A program made the position numbers and the translations under genes. Shown here piece by piece: positions 25,096 to 35,694 of a stretch of 64,000 bases of DNA. Positions within the stretch are counted from its first letter, which is position 1; every line of letters begins with the position of its first letter. Source of the DNA: Halosaccharopolyspora lacisalsi (GTDB lineage Bacteria; Actinomycetota; Actinomycetes; Mycobacteriales; Pseudonocardiaceae); the NCBI RefSeq assembly GCF_014137975.1, contig NZ_JACGWZ010000001.1, positions 558,001 to 622,000 of the forward strand. The letters run 5' to 3'. The notes beneath the pieces are model-generated. The model was not told where the DNA came from. It searched no databases and saw nothing but the letters and a program-made list of their open reading frames with translations.

Positions 25096-26607
25096 TCAGA
25101 CTGCCTCGGACTCGAGCGAGACGGGTTCCTGCGGCGGGTTCGAGCGGTGCCGCAGCGACAGCAGTCCCCCCACGAGCAGCGTGATGATCACGCCGATCGG
25201 GGTGTACCAGGGGAACGCCAGCGGATCCCGACCGCCCTCGCCGTTGGGGAAGGTCACCCCGGCGACCAGGTACAGCATCACCAGCAGGGTGACCACGAAG
25301 GCGACGACGGCGTCGCTCTGCCGCGCTCGGCGCACGAGCAGCCCCAGCAGGAAGGCGCCCAGCAGGGCACCGTAGGTGTAGCTGGCGATTCCCAGCCCGA
25401 CCTCCACCACGGGGTTCTCGGTGCTGCTGAACAGCGAGGCGAACACGATGAACACCGCCGCCCAGATCACGGTCCAGAGCTTGCCCTGGCGCAGCACGGT
25501 GGCGTCGTCGAGCTCGTGCTTGGTGATGCGCTGGTAGAGGTCGCTGACCGTCGAGGTCGACAGCGAGTTCAACGAGGACGACAGCGTGCTCATCGCCGCG
25601 GCGAGGATGCCCGCGATCAGGATTCCGGACAGTCCCGGGGGCAGCTGCTCGACGATGAAGCGGGGGAACAGTTCGTCGTCGCTGGCCATGCCCAGGGTCG
25701 AGGGGTCGGCGCCCTGGAAGAACGCCCACAGCATCGAGCCGATGAACAGGAACAGGGCGAACTGCAGTGCCACCACGATGCCGCTGGTGATCAGCGCGCG
25801 TTGGCTGTCGCGCAGGTTCTTGCAGGACAGCAGCCGCTGGACCATGAGCTGGTCGGTACCGTGCGAGGCCATCGAGAACACCGCACCGCCGACGATGGCG
25901 GTCACCGCCGAGTACTGGTTGGTGATCACGGAGGACTCGAAGTCGAAGAGCTGGAACTTGCCCTGAGCCATGGCCTCGCCGAACCATCCGGCGGGCAGTT
26001 CGCCGAACAGAATGGCGCCGGCGACGATCGATCCGCCGACGTAGACGAGCATCTGGATCGCGTCCACCCACACTACGGCCCTGATCCCGCCGAGGTAGGT
26101 GTAGATCACGGTCAGCAGCGACAGCACCGCCACGATCTGCCAGTAGGAGACGTTCACGCCGAAGGACGCCATCATGACCTTGACCGGGATCGCCGTGGCG
26201 AACAGCCGCAACCCGTCGGCGAGCAGTCGCGTGATCAGGAACGTCACCGAGGCGGTTCCCTGGATGCCGGATCCGAAGCGCTGTCCGAGGAAGGCGTAGG
26301 CGCTGATCATGTTTCCCGCGTAGTAGCGGGGCAGCAGCACGAACGCGACCACGACCCGCCCGATCAGGTAACCGAAGGCCAGCTGCAGGTAGGTGAACGA
26401 TCCCAGGTAAGCCACCGTCGGCACGCTGATCACGGTGAGGGTGGAGGTCTCGGTGGCCACGACCGAGAAGCACACCGCCCACCAGGGCAGTCTGCGGTCC
26501 CCGACGAAGTAGTCCCGCGCGGTGCGTTGTCGCCCGCTGAGCAGGACGCCCACGGCGGGCATCGCCAACAGGTAGAGCACGATCACTATGAGGTCGGCGA
26601 TGCGCAT
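25096..26607 (-). CDS. Sodium:solute symporter (SSS family)
   Basis: 503 aa, about 13 predicted membrane helices. It begins MRIADLIVIVLYLLAMPAVGVLLSG and has the family segments ARDYFVGDRRLPWWAVCFSVVATETSTLT and YTYLGGIRAVVWVDAIQMLVYVGGSIVA. ATG 26607 has a strong site, AGGAGG, and lies inside the 3' end of anmK (22-nt overlap). Tight coupling to anmK suggests uptake of a peptidoglycan-derived amino sugar; SSS members include sialic-acid carriers, but the substrate here is inference. Confidence 0.9.
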   Translation of the reverse strand: MRIADLIVIVLYLLAMPAVGVLLSGRQRTARDYFVGDRRLPWWAVCFSVVATETSTLTVISVPTVAYLGSFTYLQLAFGYLIGRVVVAFVLLPRYYAGNMISAYAFLGQRFGSGIQGTASVTFLITRLLADGLRLFATAIPVKVMMASFGVNVSYWQIVAVLSLLTVIYTYLGGIRAVVWVDAIQMLVYVGGSIVAGAILFGELPAGWFGEAMAQGKFQLFDFESSVITNQYSAVTAIVGGAVFSMASHGTDQLMVQRLLSCKNLRDSQRALITSGIVVALQFALFLFIGSMLWAFFQGADPSTLGMASDDELFPRFIVEQLPPGLSGILIAGILAAAMSTLSSSLNSLSTSTVSDLYQRITKHELDDATVLRQGKLWTVIWAAVFIVFASLFSSTENPVVEVGLGIASYTYGALLGAFLLGLLVRRARQSDAVVAFVVTLLVMLYLVAGVTFPNGEGGRDPLAFPWYTPIGVIITLLVGGLLSLRHRSNPPQEPVSLESEAV

Positions 26608-27842
26608 GGCGCCTCCTGCTCGTCGTCGGCGTCGTGGTCGGTCACGCGGAGGGACCGCACCGGCTGCGCGGCCGGTCGCGGCAGGCGCAGGGGTGTCGTC
26701 CCGGGAGTGATACTGCCCAGCGAGCGCGGTTCACGCGCGCCGGTCGTTCCCGGAACGTTGCCGGGCAGCCCGTTGAAGGTCAGAAAGCCCAGCAGGGCGG
26801 CGAGGTAGGCCTCCTTGCCGTCGGTGGGCAGCCCGTGATCGTCGCTGAGCACCAGTTCGGTGCCGTGCTCGGCGAGTCGGCGGCGCAGGGCGGCCATCAG
26901 CACCGGATTGCCGGTCCCGCCGCCCGACGCGACGACCTCGCGGGGGTGGTGCCGGACGCAGGCCGCGGCGACGGTGACCGCCGTCAGCTCGGTGAGCGTG
27001 GCCAGCAGGTCGGAGTCGTCGACCTCACCGACCCTGTCGAGCGCTCGCCGGAGATGGTCCCCGTTGAAGTGCTCCTTGCCGGTGGACTTCGGCGGCGGGG
27101 CCTCGAAGTAGGGGTCCGCGAGCAGCTCCTCCAGCAGGTCGGTGCGAATCCGGCCCCCGGCGGCGAGGCGCCCACCGGTGTCCTGCGTGGCCCGGCCTCC
27201 GGTGACCGTCGTCGCCGCGACGTCGATGAGAGCGTTGCCGGGCCCGGTGTCGTAGGCCAGCGGTCGGTCCCCGCCGACCACGGTGATGTTGGCGATTCCG
27301 CCGATGTTGAGCGCGATGGTCACCGTTCCCGCCCCGGGCGCCAGCCACAGCGCGTCGAGGACACCGGCCAGCGGCGCGCCGTGTCCTCCGGCCGCCACGT
27401 CACGAGCGCGCAGGTCGGCGACCACGGGAAGCCCGGTGGTTTCGGCGATCCAGGCTGGTTGGCCGAGTTGCAGGGTCCCGCGGGCGCGGCCGTCCTCGAC
27501 CCAGTGGTGCAGCGTCTGGCCCAGGGAGGCCACCAGCTCCGCTCGTCCGCCCGCCAGCGCCTCGGCACCGTGCCGGGCCGCCTCGGCGAAGGCCCGGCCG
27601 ACCCCGGTGTCGAGCTCGCACAGTTCCCCGGCGCCGCACGCTTCCCCGGCCACGGCGGTCATCAGGCGCGTGCGCAGCCGCGACGGGTAGGTGACCGCGG
27701 TGTGGCCGAGCGGACTCAGCTCGACGGTCTCCCCGCGCAGCCGCAGGTCCGCGGCGGCCACGTCGATGCCGTCCATCGACGTGCCCGACATGAGTCCCAA
27801 CACCCGAACGCCGCTCGCGGGTGTGGCGTGCTCCACCGTCAT
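26586..27842 (-). CDS. anmK: Anhydro-N-acetylmuramic acid kinase
   Basis: 418 aa. It opens the 1,6-anhydro ring of anhMurNAc and phosphorylates it to MurNAc-6-phosphate in cell-wall recycling. Landmarks: VLGLMSGTSMDGIDVA (ATP/phosphate loop), LGQTLHHW, NIGGIANITVVG, YDTGPGNALID and VASGGGTGNPVLMAAL. The start is ATG 27842; an upstream in-frame start would add six residues. The stretch TATATC lies 5 nt before this ATG and may be a -10 for a leaderless message. The symporter gene follows with overlap. Confidence 0.93.
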   Translation of the reverse strand: MTVEHATPASGVRVLGLMSGTSMDGIDVAAADLRLRGETVELSPLGHTAVTYPSRLRTRLMTAVAGEACGAGELCELDTGVGRAFAEAARHGAEALAGGRAELVASLGQTLHHWVEDGRARGTLQLGQPAWIAETTGLPVVADLRARDVAAGGHGAPLAGVLDALWLAPGAGTVTIALNIGGIANITVVGGDRPLAYDTGPGNALIDVAATTVTGGRATQDTGGRLAAGGRIRTDLLEELLADPYFEAPPPKSTGKEHFNGDHLRRALDRVGEVDDSDLLATLTELTAVTVAAACVRHHPREVVASGGGTGNPVLMAALRRRLAEHGTELVLSDDHGLPTDGKEAYLAALLGFLTFNGLPGNVPGTTGAREPRSLGSITPGTTPLRLPRPAAQPVRSLRVTDHDADDEQEAPCASPTS

Positions 27843-27924
27843 GGAAAGATATAAGCACATAGGTCAAGAGTTGGTTAATCGCTCACCTGGGTCCGCGCTG
27901 GCAGCAGCGGTCCGAGGTGCGACG

Positions 27925-29454
27925 ATGGACGGCGTGACCACCACGAACGTGATCCTGATCATTGTCGTCGCGCTGATCGTGCTCGGCCTGCTCATCGTCG
28001 GCGGTGTGGCGCTGAACCGCCGCAGGCGGATCAGCCTGAGCCGGTCCGAGGAGCGAACCGACAGCACGGAAGCCGGTCCGGGCGGTTACCGCACCGAGAG
28101 CGGGATCAGTCTGTCCAGCGGTGGTACCGGTACCGCCGCCCCGCCGGAGCCCCCGGCCGGTGAACGCACCGAGGTGGAGGGCCAGCCGGGCGTCGGGGAC
28201 GACGCGGCCGTGCCGCGTGACGCCGAGCGCCGCGACATCGTGGACGTCCCGCTGCCGGAGCAGTCCACGACCGAGACCGCGCCCACGAGCTCCGCGACGG
28301 AGTCCGACACCACCGCGACGGAGAGCGTGGAACCCGTCGTCGAGTCCGTGACGGAGATTCCCACGCAGGACGAGCGCCCGACGACGATCGAGCCGCCCGA
28401 AACCACCGCGCCCCCCGAAACCCCCGCGCCGGCCGAGCCCGCCGAGCCGGAGGCCGCTCCCACGGCTCCGCCCGAGCAGGCCGAACCGACCGCTCCGCCC
28501 GAACCCGTCGAGGAGATCGAGCCCACCGCGGGCCGACTCGAAAGGCTGCGCGGCCACCTGTCGCGGTCCCGCTCGACCTTCGGCCAGAGCCTGCTCGGCC
28601 TGCTGGGTGCCGGTGACCTCGACGAGGACTCCTGGGAGGAGATCGAGGACACCCTGCTGATGGCCGACCTGGGCGCGGCCACCACGACAGAGATCATCGA
28701 GCGGCTGCGCTCGGAGATCGCGGCTCGCGGCGTGCGGACCCCCGAGCAGGTGCGGGCGCTGCTGCGCGAAGTGCTCATCGACACGCTGGACCCGACCATG
28801 TCGCGTTCGGTGCGGGCGCTGCCGCACGGTGACCCCGCGGACGGCGGCAAGCCCGCCGTGGTGCTCGTGGTCGGTGTCAACGGCACGGGCAAGACCACCA
28901 CGACCGGCAAGCTGGCCCGGGTACTGGTGGCCGACGGACGCACCGTCCTGCTCGGCGCCGCCGACACCTTCCGCGCCGCCGCGGTGGAGCAGCTCGCCAC
29001 CTGGGGCGAGCGCGTCGGCGCCGAGGCGGTGCGCGGCGAGGAGGGTGCCGACCCGGCCAGCGTCGCCTTCGACTCCGTCCAGCGCGGCTCCGAGACCGGT
29101 GTCGACGCGGTACTCGTCGACACCGCCGGGCGGCTGCACACCAAGACCGGGCTGATGGACGAGCTCGGCAAGGTCAAGCGGGTGGTGGAGAAGCGCGCTC
29201 AGGTCGACGAGGTGCTGCTGGTGCTGGACGCCACCACGGGGCAGAACGGACTCACCCAGGCCCGCGTGTTCTCCGACGTCGTCGACGTCACCGGCATCGT
29301 GCTCACCAAGCTCGACGGCACCGCCAAGGGAGGCATCGTCTTCCAGGTGCAGCGTGAGCTCGGTGTCCCGGTCAAGCTCGTCGGCCTCGGCGAGGGAGCC
29401 GATCACCTCGCTCCGTTCGAACCCGAAGGCTTCGTCGACGCCCTGCTGGGGTGA
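27925..29454 (+). CDS. ftsY: SRP receptor FtsY
   Basis: 509 aa. An N-terminal membrane helix (about 9-30, VILIIVVALIVLGLLIVGGVAL) anchors it, as in other actinobacterial FtsY. An acidic Pro/Thr/Glu-rich A region follows to about 200, then the NG GTPase domain: GVNGTGKTTTTGKLA near 316, ADTFRAAAVEQL, VLVDTAGRLHTK and LTKLDGTAKGGIV. It docks the Ffh-ribosome complex at the translocon. ATG 27925 is chosen; GTG 27934 is a possible alternative. Divergent from anmK. Confidence 0.94.
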   Translation: MDGVTTTNVILIIVVALIVLGLLIVGGVALNRRRRISLSRSEERTDSTEAGPGGYRTESGISLSSGGTGTAAPPEPPAGERTEVEGQPGVGDDAAVPRDAERRDIVDVPLPEQSTTETAPTSSATESDTTATESVEPVVESVTEIPTQDERPTTIEPPETTAPPETPAPAEPAEPEAAPTAPPEQAEPTAPPEPVEEIEPTAGRLERLRGHLSRSRSTFGQSLLGLLGAGDLDEDSWEEIEDTLLMADLGAATTTEIIERLRSEIAARGVRTPEQVRALLREVLIDTLDPTMSRSVRALPHGDPADGGKPAVVLVVGVNGTGKTTTTGKLARVLVADGRTVLLGAADTFRAAAVEQLATWGERVGAEAVRGEEGADPASVAFDSVQRGSETGVDAVLVDTAGRLHTKTGLMDELGKVKRVVEKRAQVDEVLLVLDATTGQNGLTQARVFSDVVDVTGIVLTKLDGTAKGGIVFQVQRELGVPVKLVGLGEGADHLAPFEPEGFVDALLG

Positions 29455-29520
29455 TTCCACCGCGGCTTCGGCGGTACGGTCGGTGATCGTGCCCAGCCTC
29501 GCCCGACGGAGGGAACACCG

Positions 29521-30762
29521 GTGAGCGCGGAGTCGGACGCCCCGTCAACGGTCACTCGCGGTCCCGCCTCCCGAGCGGGAACGACCACGGTGATCACCCT
29601 GGTGTTGATCGTGCTCGTGGCCCTGGCGTTGCGGCCGCCCGTGACCGCCGTGGCCCCGCTGCTGGAGCGGATCCTCCGCGACCTGGGGTTGTCCACCGCG
29701 TTCGGCGGTGCGCTCACCACCCTGCCGGTGGTCTGTCTCGGGCTCTTCGCCTTCCTGGCTCCCGGACTGCGGCGGCGCTTCGGCGACGAGCGGGTGCTGC
29801 TCGGCTGCCTGGTCGTGCTGCTGGTGGGAAACGCGGTGCGGGCGGTCGGGTCGGCGTGGTCGCTGCTGACCGGGACCGTGGTCGTCGGCGCCGGGATCGC
29901 GGTGGCCAACGTGGCGCTGCCCGGGCTGATCAAACGGGACTTCCCGCACAGCATTCCGCTGGTCACCGCCGTGTACACGATGTGCCTGACGCTGGGTGGC
30001 GCCGCCGCGGCGAGCATCGTCGTCCCGCTCGGCGGGATGCTGGGATCACCGTGGCGGGCACCGTTGGGACTGTTGGCCGCGCCGGTCCTGCTGGCCCTCG
30101 TGATCAGCCTGTTCGTGCTGCGCAGACGTTCGGGCGTGGGAAGTCCGGCGGCACGTCCCGGTGCACTGTGGCGTGACCGGCTGGCCTGGCAGGTCACCGC
30201 GTTCATGGGCATGCAGTCGCTGATGGCCTACGTGGTGTTCGGCTGGTTGCCCTCGATGGCGCTGAGTCGGGGACTGAACCCGGCTTCGGCGGGGGTGCTG
30301 CTCGGCGTGCAGGCGGCCGTGCAGGCGCTCGGGTCGCTGACCGTACCGGTGCTGTGCCGGAAACTGCGTGATCAGCGGCCGATCGCGGCGGTGGTGGCGG
30401 TGCTGACGGCGCTCGGCTTCGCCGGCATCGTCGTCGGTCCCGTTCCCGGCGGCGTCTGGGCGGCGACCGTGTTGCTCGGGGTGGCCCAGGGCGCGGCGTT
30501 CGGCCTGGGGCTGACGCTGTTCGGCCTGCGGTCCCCGGACAGCGACACCACGGCCGCGCTGTCGGCGATGGGGCAGGGAGCCGGGTACCTCATCGCCGCC
30601 GTCGGCCCGCTGGCCATGGGGCTGGTGTACTCGCTGACGGGAAGCTGGACCGTCCCGTTGATCCTGTTGCTGTTCGGCTGTGCGGTGGAACTCGTCGCCG
30701 GGCTCTTCGCCGGACGCCCCGCTCAGGTGCCCTCCGTCCGGCAGCCGGAGAACACCGCGTAA
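29521..30762 (+). CDS. MFS transporter of the CynX/NimT type
   Basis: 413 aa, about 12 membrane helices. LRPPVTAVAPLLERILRDLGLS after helix 1 is typical of the cyanate/2-nitroimidazole transporter group, whose members mostly export small anions or drugs. GTG 29521 is preceded by GGAGGG at 8 nt. No neighbouring enzyme points to a substrate. Confidence 0.85.
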   Translation: MSAESDAPSTVTRGPASRAGTTTVITLVLIVLVALALRPPVTAVAPLLERILRDLGLSTAFGGALTTLPVVCLGLFAFLAPGLRRRFGDERVLLGCLVVLLVGNAVRAVGSAWSLLTGTVVVGAGIAVANVALPGLIKRDFPHSIPLVTAVYTMCLTLGGAAAASIVVPLGGMLGSPWRAPLGLLAAPVLLALVISLFVLRRRSGVGSPAARPGALWRDRLAWQVTAFMGMQSLMAYVVFGWLPSMALSRGLNPASAGVLLGVQAAVQALGSLTVPVLCRKLRDQRPIAAVVAVLTALGFAGIVVGPVPGGVWAATVLLGVAQGAAFGLGLTLFGLRSPDSDTTAALSAMGQGAGYLIAAVGPLAMGLVYSLTGSWTVPLILLLFGCAVELVAGLFAGRPAQVPSVRQPENTA

Positions 30763-30905
30763 CACGCCGTTGACCGGCGAAACGGGGACTTCACGAACGT
30801 GGTGCGGGGATTCACGGCGCCGCAACAGCGACAACCTCGCCTCGAAACACCGGTGCCCGAAGGTGTGGACCTGGCCCTGATGGCTCGGTCGGCAAGGGAG
30901 GCAAG

Positions 30906-32551
<1,646 letters not shown>

Positions 32552-32575
32552 AGAGCCGTTTCAGGACGGCTCGCG

Positions 32576-32614
32576 AAGTGGGCACGGGCCGAGCAGGCCC
32601 GTGCCCACTTTTTT
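32576..32614 (+). terminator. Intrinsic terminator of amtB-glnB
   Basis: A perfect 15-bp stem (32576-32590 and 32596-32610) with a 5-nt loop runs into TTTTTT (32609-32614). It is one of the clearest U-tract terminators in the window. Confidence 0.9.
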
Positions 32615-32677
32615 CGGTGCGGTGCCGTCGGCTCCGCTCCCGGCAGTGGGCAGGTTTACGCAGCGGTGACGAGGGGG

Positions 32678-32699
32678 ATCTGCGTAGCACTACGCAGAT
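32678..32699. repeat. 10-bp inverted repeat, operator-like
   Basis: ATCTGCGTAG at 32678-32687 and CTACGCAGAT at 32690-32699 are perfect arms with a 2-bp centre. Such tight dyads are usually binding sites for dimeric regulators. A related TTTACGCAGC lies at 32655-32664. Confidence 0.45.
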
Positions 32700-32855
32700 G
32701 CATCCAGGGGGCTTCACGGTCTCGTACGGGCCGCTGAGGCGGCAGACTTCGGGACGCGACGCGATGAGGAGGAGCCGGCAGGGGAGTCCCCGCCCGTTCT
32801 GGGGGTCGGGCGGGGAAGGTGCCGGGACGTCGGCATCGCGTCCGGGGGACCGGTG

Positions 32856-32891
32856 CCGGGATGGCCCGTCGAGGGGGGCGGGCCATCCCGG
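32856..32891. repeat. 13-bp-stem hairpin upstream of the P-loop ATPase
   Basis: CCGGGATGGCCCG at 32856-32868 pairs perfectly with 32879-32891 across a 10-nt loop. There is no T run. It could be an mRNA leader structure or a terminator for reverse-strand transcription. Confidence 0.4.
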
Positions 32892-32970
32892 AAGCCGGCT
32901 GGATCGTTTCGACCGCTTTGTCCGGAGCTACGAGCGGTGAAGATCATGGCGCGCGTAGCCTAAACGTTAC

Positions 32971-33558
32971 ATGGATACTTCGGAGGCGACCGTCAACTCG
33001 GCCGAGCCGACACCGCCACGAGTGCGGGTCGGCCGCTGCGACCTCGTTGTTTTCGCAGGTCTGCCCGGCGCGGGCAAGAGCACCGTGCTGCACAAGCTGT
33101 ACGCCTCCGAAACCGTCCCGGTGCTCGACTCCGAACAGGTCCGCGGGGCCGTGCGTTCACTGCTTCCACGGAGCGTGCCGTACGGCAGTTACCGGGCCGT
33201 GGTGCACTGCATTCACCGTGCCCGCATCGCCTGGTACTGCGCCGCTGCCGCCTCTCCGGTCATCGCACACGAGCCTTCGACCCGCCCCACGACTCGCGTG
33301 ATGCTGCTCCTGATCGCGTTGCTGACGCGGCGGCAGCGGGTGCTGGTGTGGTTGCACGTGGACGCCGTCGAGGCCCTGGCCGGTCAGTACGCGCGCGGAC
33401 GCCGTATCCGCGCGCACTCCTTCGTGCGTCACGTGCGGCACGCCGACCGGGTTCAGAGTCTGTTGCGCAGGGGATGTCGGTTGCGCGGATGGAACACGGT
33501 CCACGTTTTCACCCGCGAGGACCTCGATTCCGGTGTCGAACTGGACGTCGCGCAGTGA
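32971..33558 (+). CDS. Small P-loop ATPase/kinase, substrate unknown
   Basis: 195 aa. Walker A VVFAGLPGAGKSTVLHKL is at about residues 26-43. VLDSEQVRGAVRSLLP follows, as in zeta-toxin or gluconate-kinase-like folds, and VLVWLHVDAVEALAGQYARGRRIRAHSFVRHVRHADRV resembles a lid with Arg/His residues. ATG start without a strong ribosome binding site. It stands in the slot where glnD usually lies. I cannot name a substrate. Confidence 0.65.
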   Translation: MDTSEATVNSAEPTPPRVRVGRCDLVVFAGLPGAGKSTVLHKLYASETVPVLDSEQVRGAVRSLLPRSVPYGSYRAVVHCIHRARIAWYCAAAASPVIAHEPSTRPTTRVMLLLIALLTRRQRVLVWLHVDAVEALAGQYARGRRIRAHSFVRHVRHADRVQSLLRRGCRLRGWNTVHVFTREDLDSGVELDVAQ

Positions 33559-33853
33559 GATACGTCGCTTCCGGCGGGGCGGGGGGCATGGGGGGATTCG
33601 GGGGCGCGCTATCCTGATGGAGCGCGTGCCGGAAAGTGTCCGGCGCGGTTGGCTGAGATATCGAGCTGCGAGTGACTGGCAACAGTGTGTGCGTTGCAGG
33701 TGTGCGCGGCTTGACTAGCGCGAGCAGCGCAACCCCGACAGGTGGTGCTGCGCTCGGACCTGACTGTTGCTGATCCTTCCAGTGGACGTTGGTGCAGGGC
33801 CGTTTCGCGTCCCTTCAGCCGCAGCGACCACTTTGAGGAGACTCATCCACAGC
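33559..33853 (+). promoter_or_regulatory. Leader region of the DEAD-box helicase gene
   Basis: A -10-like TATCCT is at 33610-33615. From ATG 33617 a 34-codon frame reads through QQCVRCRCARLD to TAG at 33716-33718, and 135 nt then remain before the helicase start. Long leaders are common for cold-regulated helicase genes. The GAGGAG at 33835-33840 is the helicase ribosome binding site. Whether the small frame is translated is unknown. Confidence 0.35.
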
Positions 33854-35572
33854 ATGTCCACTTTCGACTCCCTCGATCTCGACTCCCGCGTCCTCCAGGT
33901 CATCACCGAGCTCGGCTACGAGACCCCCTCGTCGATCCAGGCCGAGACGATCCCCACGCTGCTGTCCGGGCGCGACGTCGTGGGCCAGGCGCAGACCGGC
34001 ACCGGCAAGACCGCCGCGTTCGCCCTGCCCATCCTGTCGAACCTGAACTTGGAGGCGAAGAAACCGCAGGCACTGGTGCTGGCCCCCACCCGGGAGCTGG
34101 CCATCCAGGTGGCCGAGGCGTTCCAGCGCTACGCCGCTCACCTGCCCGGTTTCCACGTGCTGCCGATCTACGGCGGCCAGAGCTACGGTCCGCAGCTGTC
34201 CGGACTCCGGCGCGGTGCGCAGGTAATCGTGGGCACCCCCGGCCGAGTGATCGACCACCTCGACCGCGGCTCGCTGGACCTGTCCGAGCTGACCAACCTC
34301 GTGCTGGACGAAGCCGACGAGATGCTGCGCATGGGCTTCATCGAGGACGTCGAGCGGATTCTGAGGTCGGTGCCGGAGAAGCGTCAGGTCGCCCTGTTCT
34401 CGGCGACCATGCCCAACGCGATCCGCAAGATCAGCCAGTCCTACCTGAACAACCCGGCGGAGATCTCGGTCAAGAACAAGACCGCCACCGCCACGAACAT
34501 CAGCCAGCGCTACTGGCCGGTGCGCGGCGTGCACAAGCTCGACGCGCTCACCCGCATCCTCGAGGTCGAGACGTTCGACGCGATGATCGTGTTCGTGCGG
34601 ACCAAGCAGCTCACCGAGGAGCTGACCGAGAAGCTGCGGGCGCGCGGATTCAGCGCCGCCGCGATCAACGGCGACATCGCCCAGGCCCAGCGTGAGCGCA
34701 CCATCGGGCAGTTGCGGGACGGTCGCACCGACATCCTGGTGGCCACCGACGTGGCCGCTCGCGGGCTCGACGTCGACCGCATCTCGCACGTGCTCAACTA
34801 CGACATCCCGCACGACAGCGAGTCCTACGTGCACCGCATCGGCCGTACCGGCCGGGCCGGGCGCAGCGGCGAGGCGATCCTGTTCGTGTCCCCGCGGGAA
34901 CGCGGCATGCTGCGCTCGATCGAGAAGGCCACCAAGCAGTCCATCACCCAGATGGAGCTGCCCAGCGTGGACGCGGTCAACGACCAGCGACTCGCGCGGT
35001 TCGCCCAGAACATCACCGACAAGCTCGAGTCCGGCGGGCTCTCGGTGTTCCAGGGGCTCGTCGAGGAGTACGAGCGTACCCACGACGTGCCCGCCGCCGA
35101 GATCGCCGCCGCCCTCGCCAGCATGGCCCAGGGCGACCAGCCCCTGCTGCTGCAGCCGGACCCCGAGCCGGTCGAGAAGCAGCGTCGCGCACCGGAGAGG
35201 GAGATCACCGGTTCGGACAGCGCCGTGTTCCGCGTCGAGGTCGGCCGCCGCAACCGCGTGACCCCCGGTGCCCTGGTGGGAGCCCTGGCCAACGAGGGCG
35301 GCCTGTCCAGCAAGCGGATCGGTCACATCGACATCCGCGACGAGCACAGCCTCGTCGAGCTGCCCTCCGAGATCCCCGAGGACATGCTGCGCAAGTTGAG
35401 CAAGACCCAGGTCGCCGGCCGGGGACTGCGGATCAGCCGCGCCGAGGGTGAGGTTCTCGAGCGCGGCGGCGGTGGTGGCCGGTCGGGGCGGGACAAGCCC
35501 AAGCCGCACCGCAAGGGTCGCAACTCCCCGCGTCCCGCCGAGAACAAGCGACCCGCTCGCGAGCGCGGCTGA
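33854..35572 (+). CDS. DEAD-box RNA helicase, DeaD/CsdA type
   Basis: 572 aa. Q motif at the N-terminus, AQTGTGKT near 46-53, PTRELAIQ, VLDEADEMLRMG near 152, SATMP and HRIGRTGRAGRSG. A C-terminal RNA-binding domain of the DbpA/CsdA type covers about 455-535, ending in a basic tail (KPKPHRKGRNSPRPAENKRP). It unwinds structured RNA in ribosome assembly and decay. ATG 33854 is chosen for the conserved start FDSLDLDSRVLQVI and the ribosome binding site; the open frame upstream is leader. Confidence 0.93.
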   Translation: MSTFDSLDLDSRVLQVITELGYETPSSIQAETIPTLLSGRDVVGQAQTGTGKTAAFALPILSNLNLEAKKPQALVLAPTRELAIQVAEAFQRYAAHLPGFHVLPIYGGQSYGPQLSGLRRGAQVIVGTPGRVIDHLDRGSLDLSELTNLVLDEADEMLRMGFIEDVERILRSVPEKRQVALFSATMPNAIRKISQSYLNNPAEISVKNKTATATNISQRYWPVRGVHKLDALTRILEVETFDAMIVFVRTKQLTEELTEKLRARGFSAAAINGDIAQAQRERTIGQLRDGRTDILVATDVAARGLDVDRISHVLNYDIPHDSESYVHRIGRTGRAGRSGEAILFVSPRERGMLRSIEKATKQSITQMELPSVDAVNDQRLARFAQNITDKLESGGLSVFQGLVEEYERTHDVPAAEIAAALASMAQGDQPLLLQPDPEPVEKQRRAPEREITGSDSAVFRVEVGRRNRVTPGALVGALANEGGLSSKRIGHIDIRDEHSLVELPSEIPEDMLRKLSKTQVAGRGLRISRAEGEVLERGGGGGRSGRDKPKPHRKGRNSPRPAENKRPARERG

Positions 35573-35694
35573 GCTGACGGCCGCGGTCATCGCCCGATCG
35601 CGTGGCGGGGTGGATCGTCGCTTCCCTGACGAAAAACCCCGTCGGGCGGTTACCCTCGCAGTGCTACACCCACGACTCTGGAGCCCGTGAACCC

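Larger units (their letters stand above)
32615..32970. other. Gene-free stretch with two hairpins
   Basis: This is most of the 419-bp gap after glnB. It holds no convincing gene, only shadow frames. It contains two inverted repeats, listed separately. No clear promoter for the downstream ATPase was found. Confidence 0.45.

Noticed and set aside
30763-30905. Possible GlnR box upstream of amtB
   Set aside because: TTGAC and GAAAC half-sites occur but with 4 nt rather than 6 nt spacing and no second pair, so support is too weak.
32656-32947. Small reverse-strand genes in the glnB-ATPase gap
   Set aside because: Frames are Pro/Arg/Ser-rich, overlap hairpins and lack ribosome binding sites.
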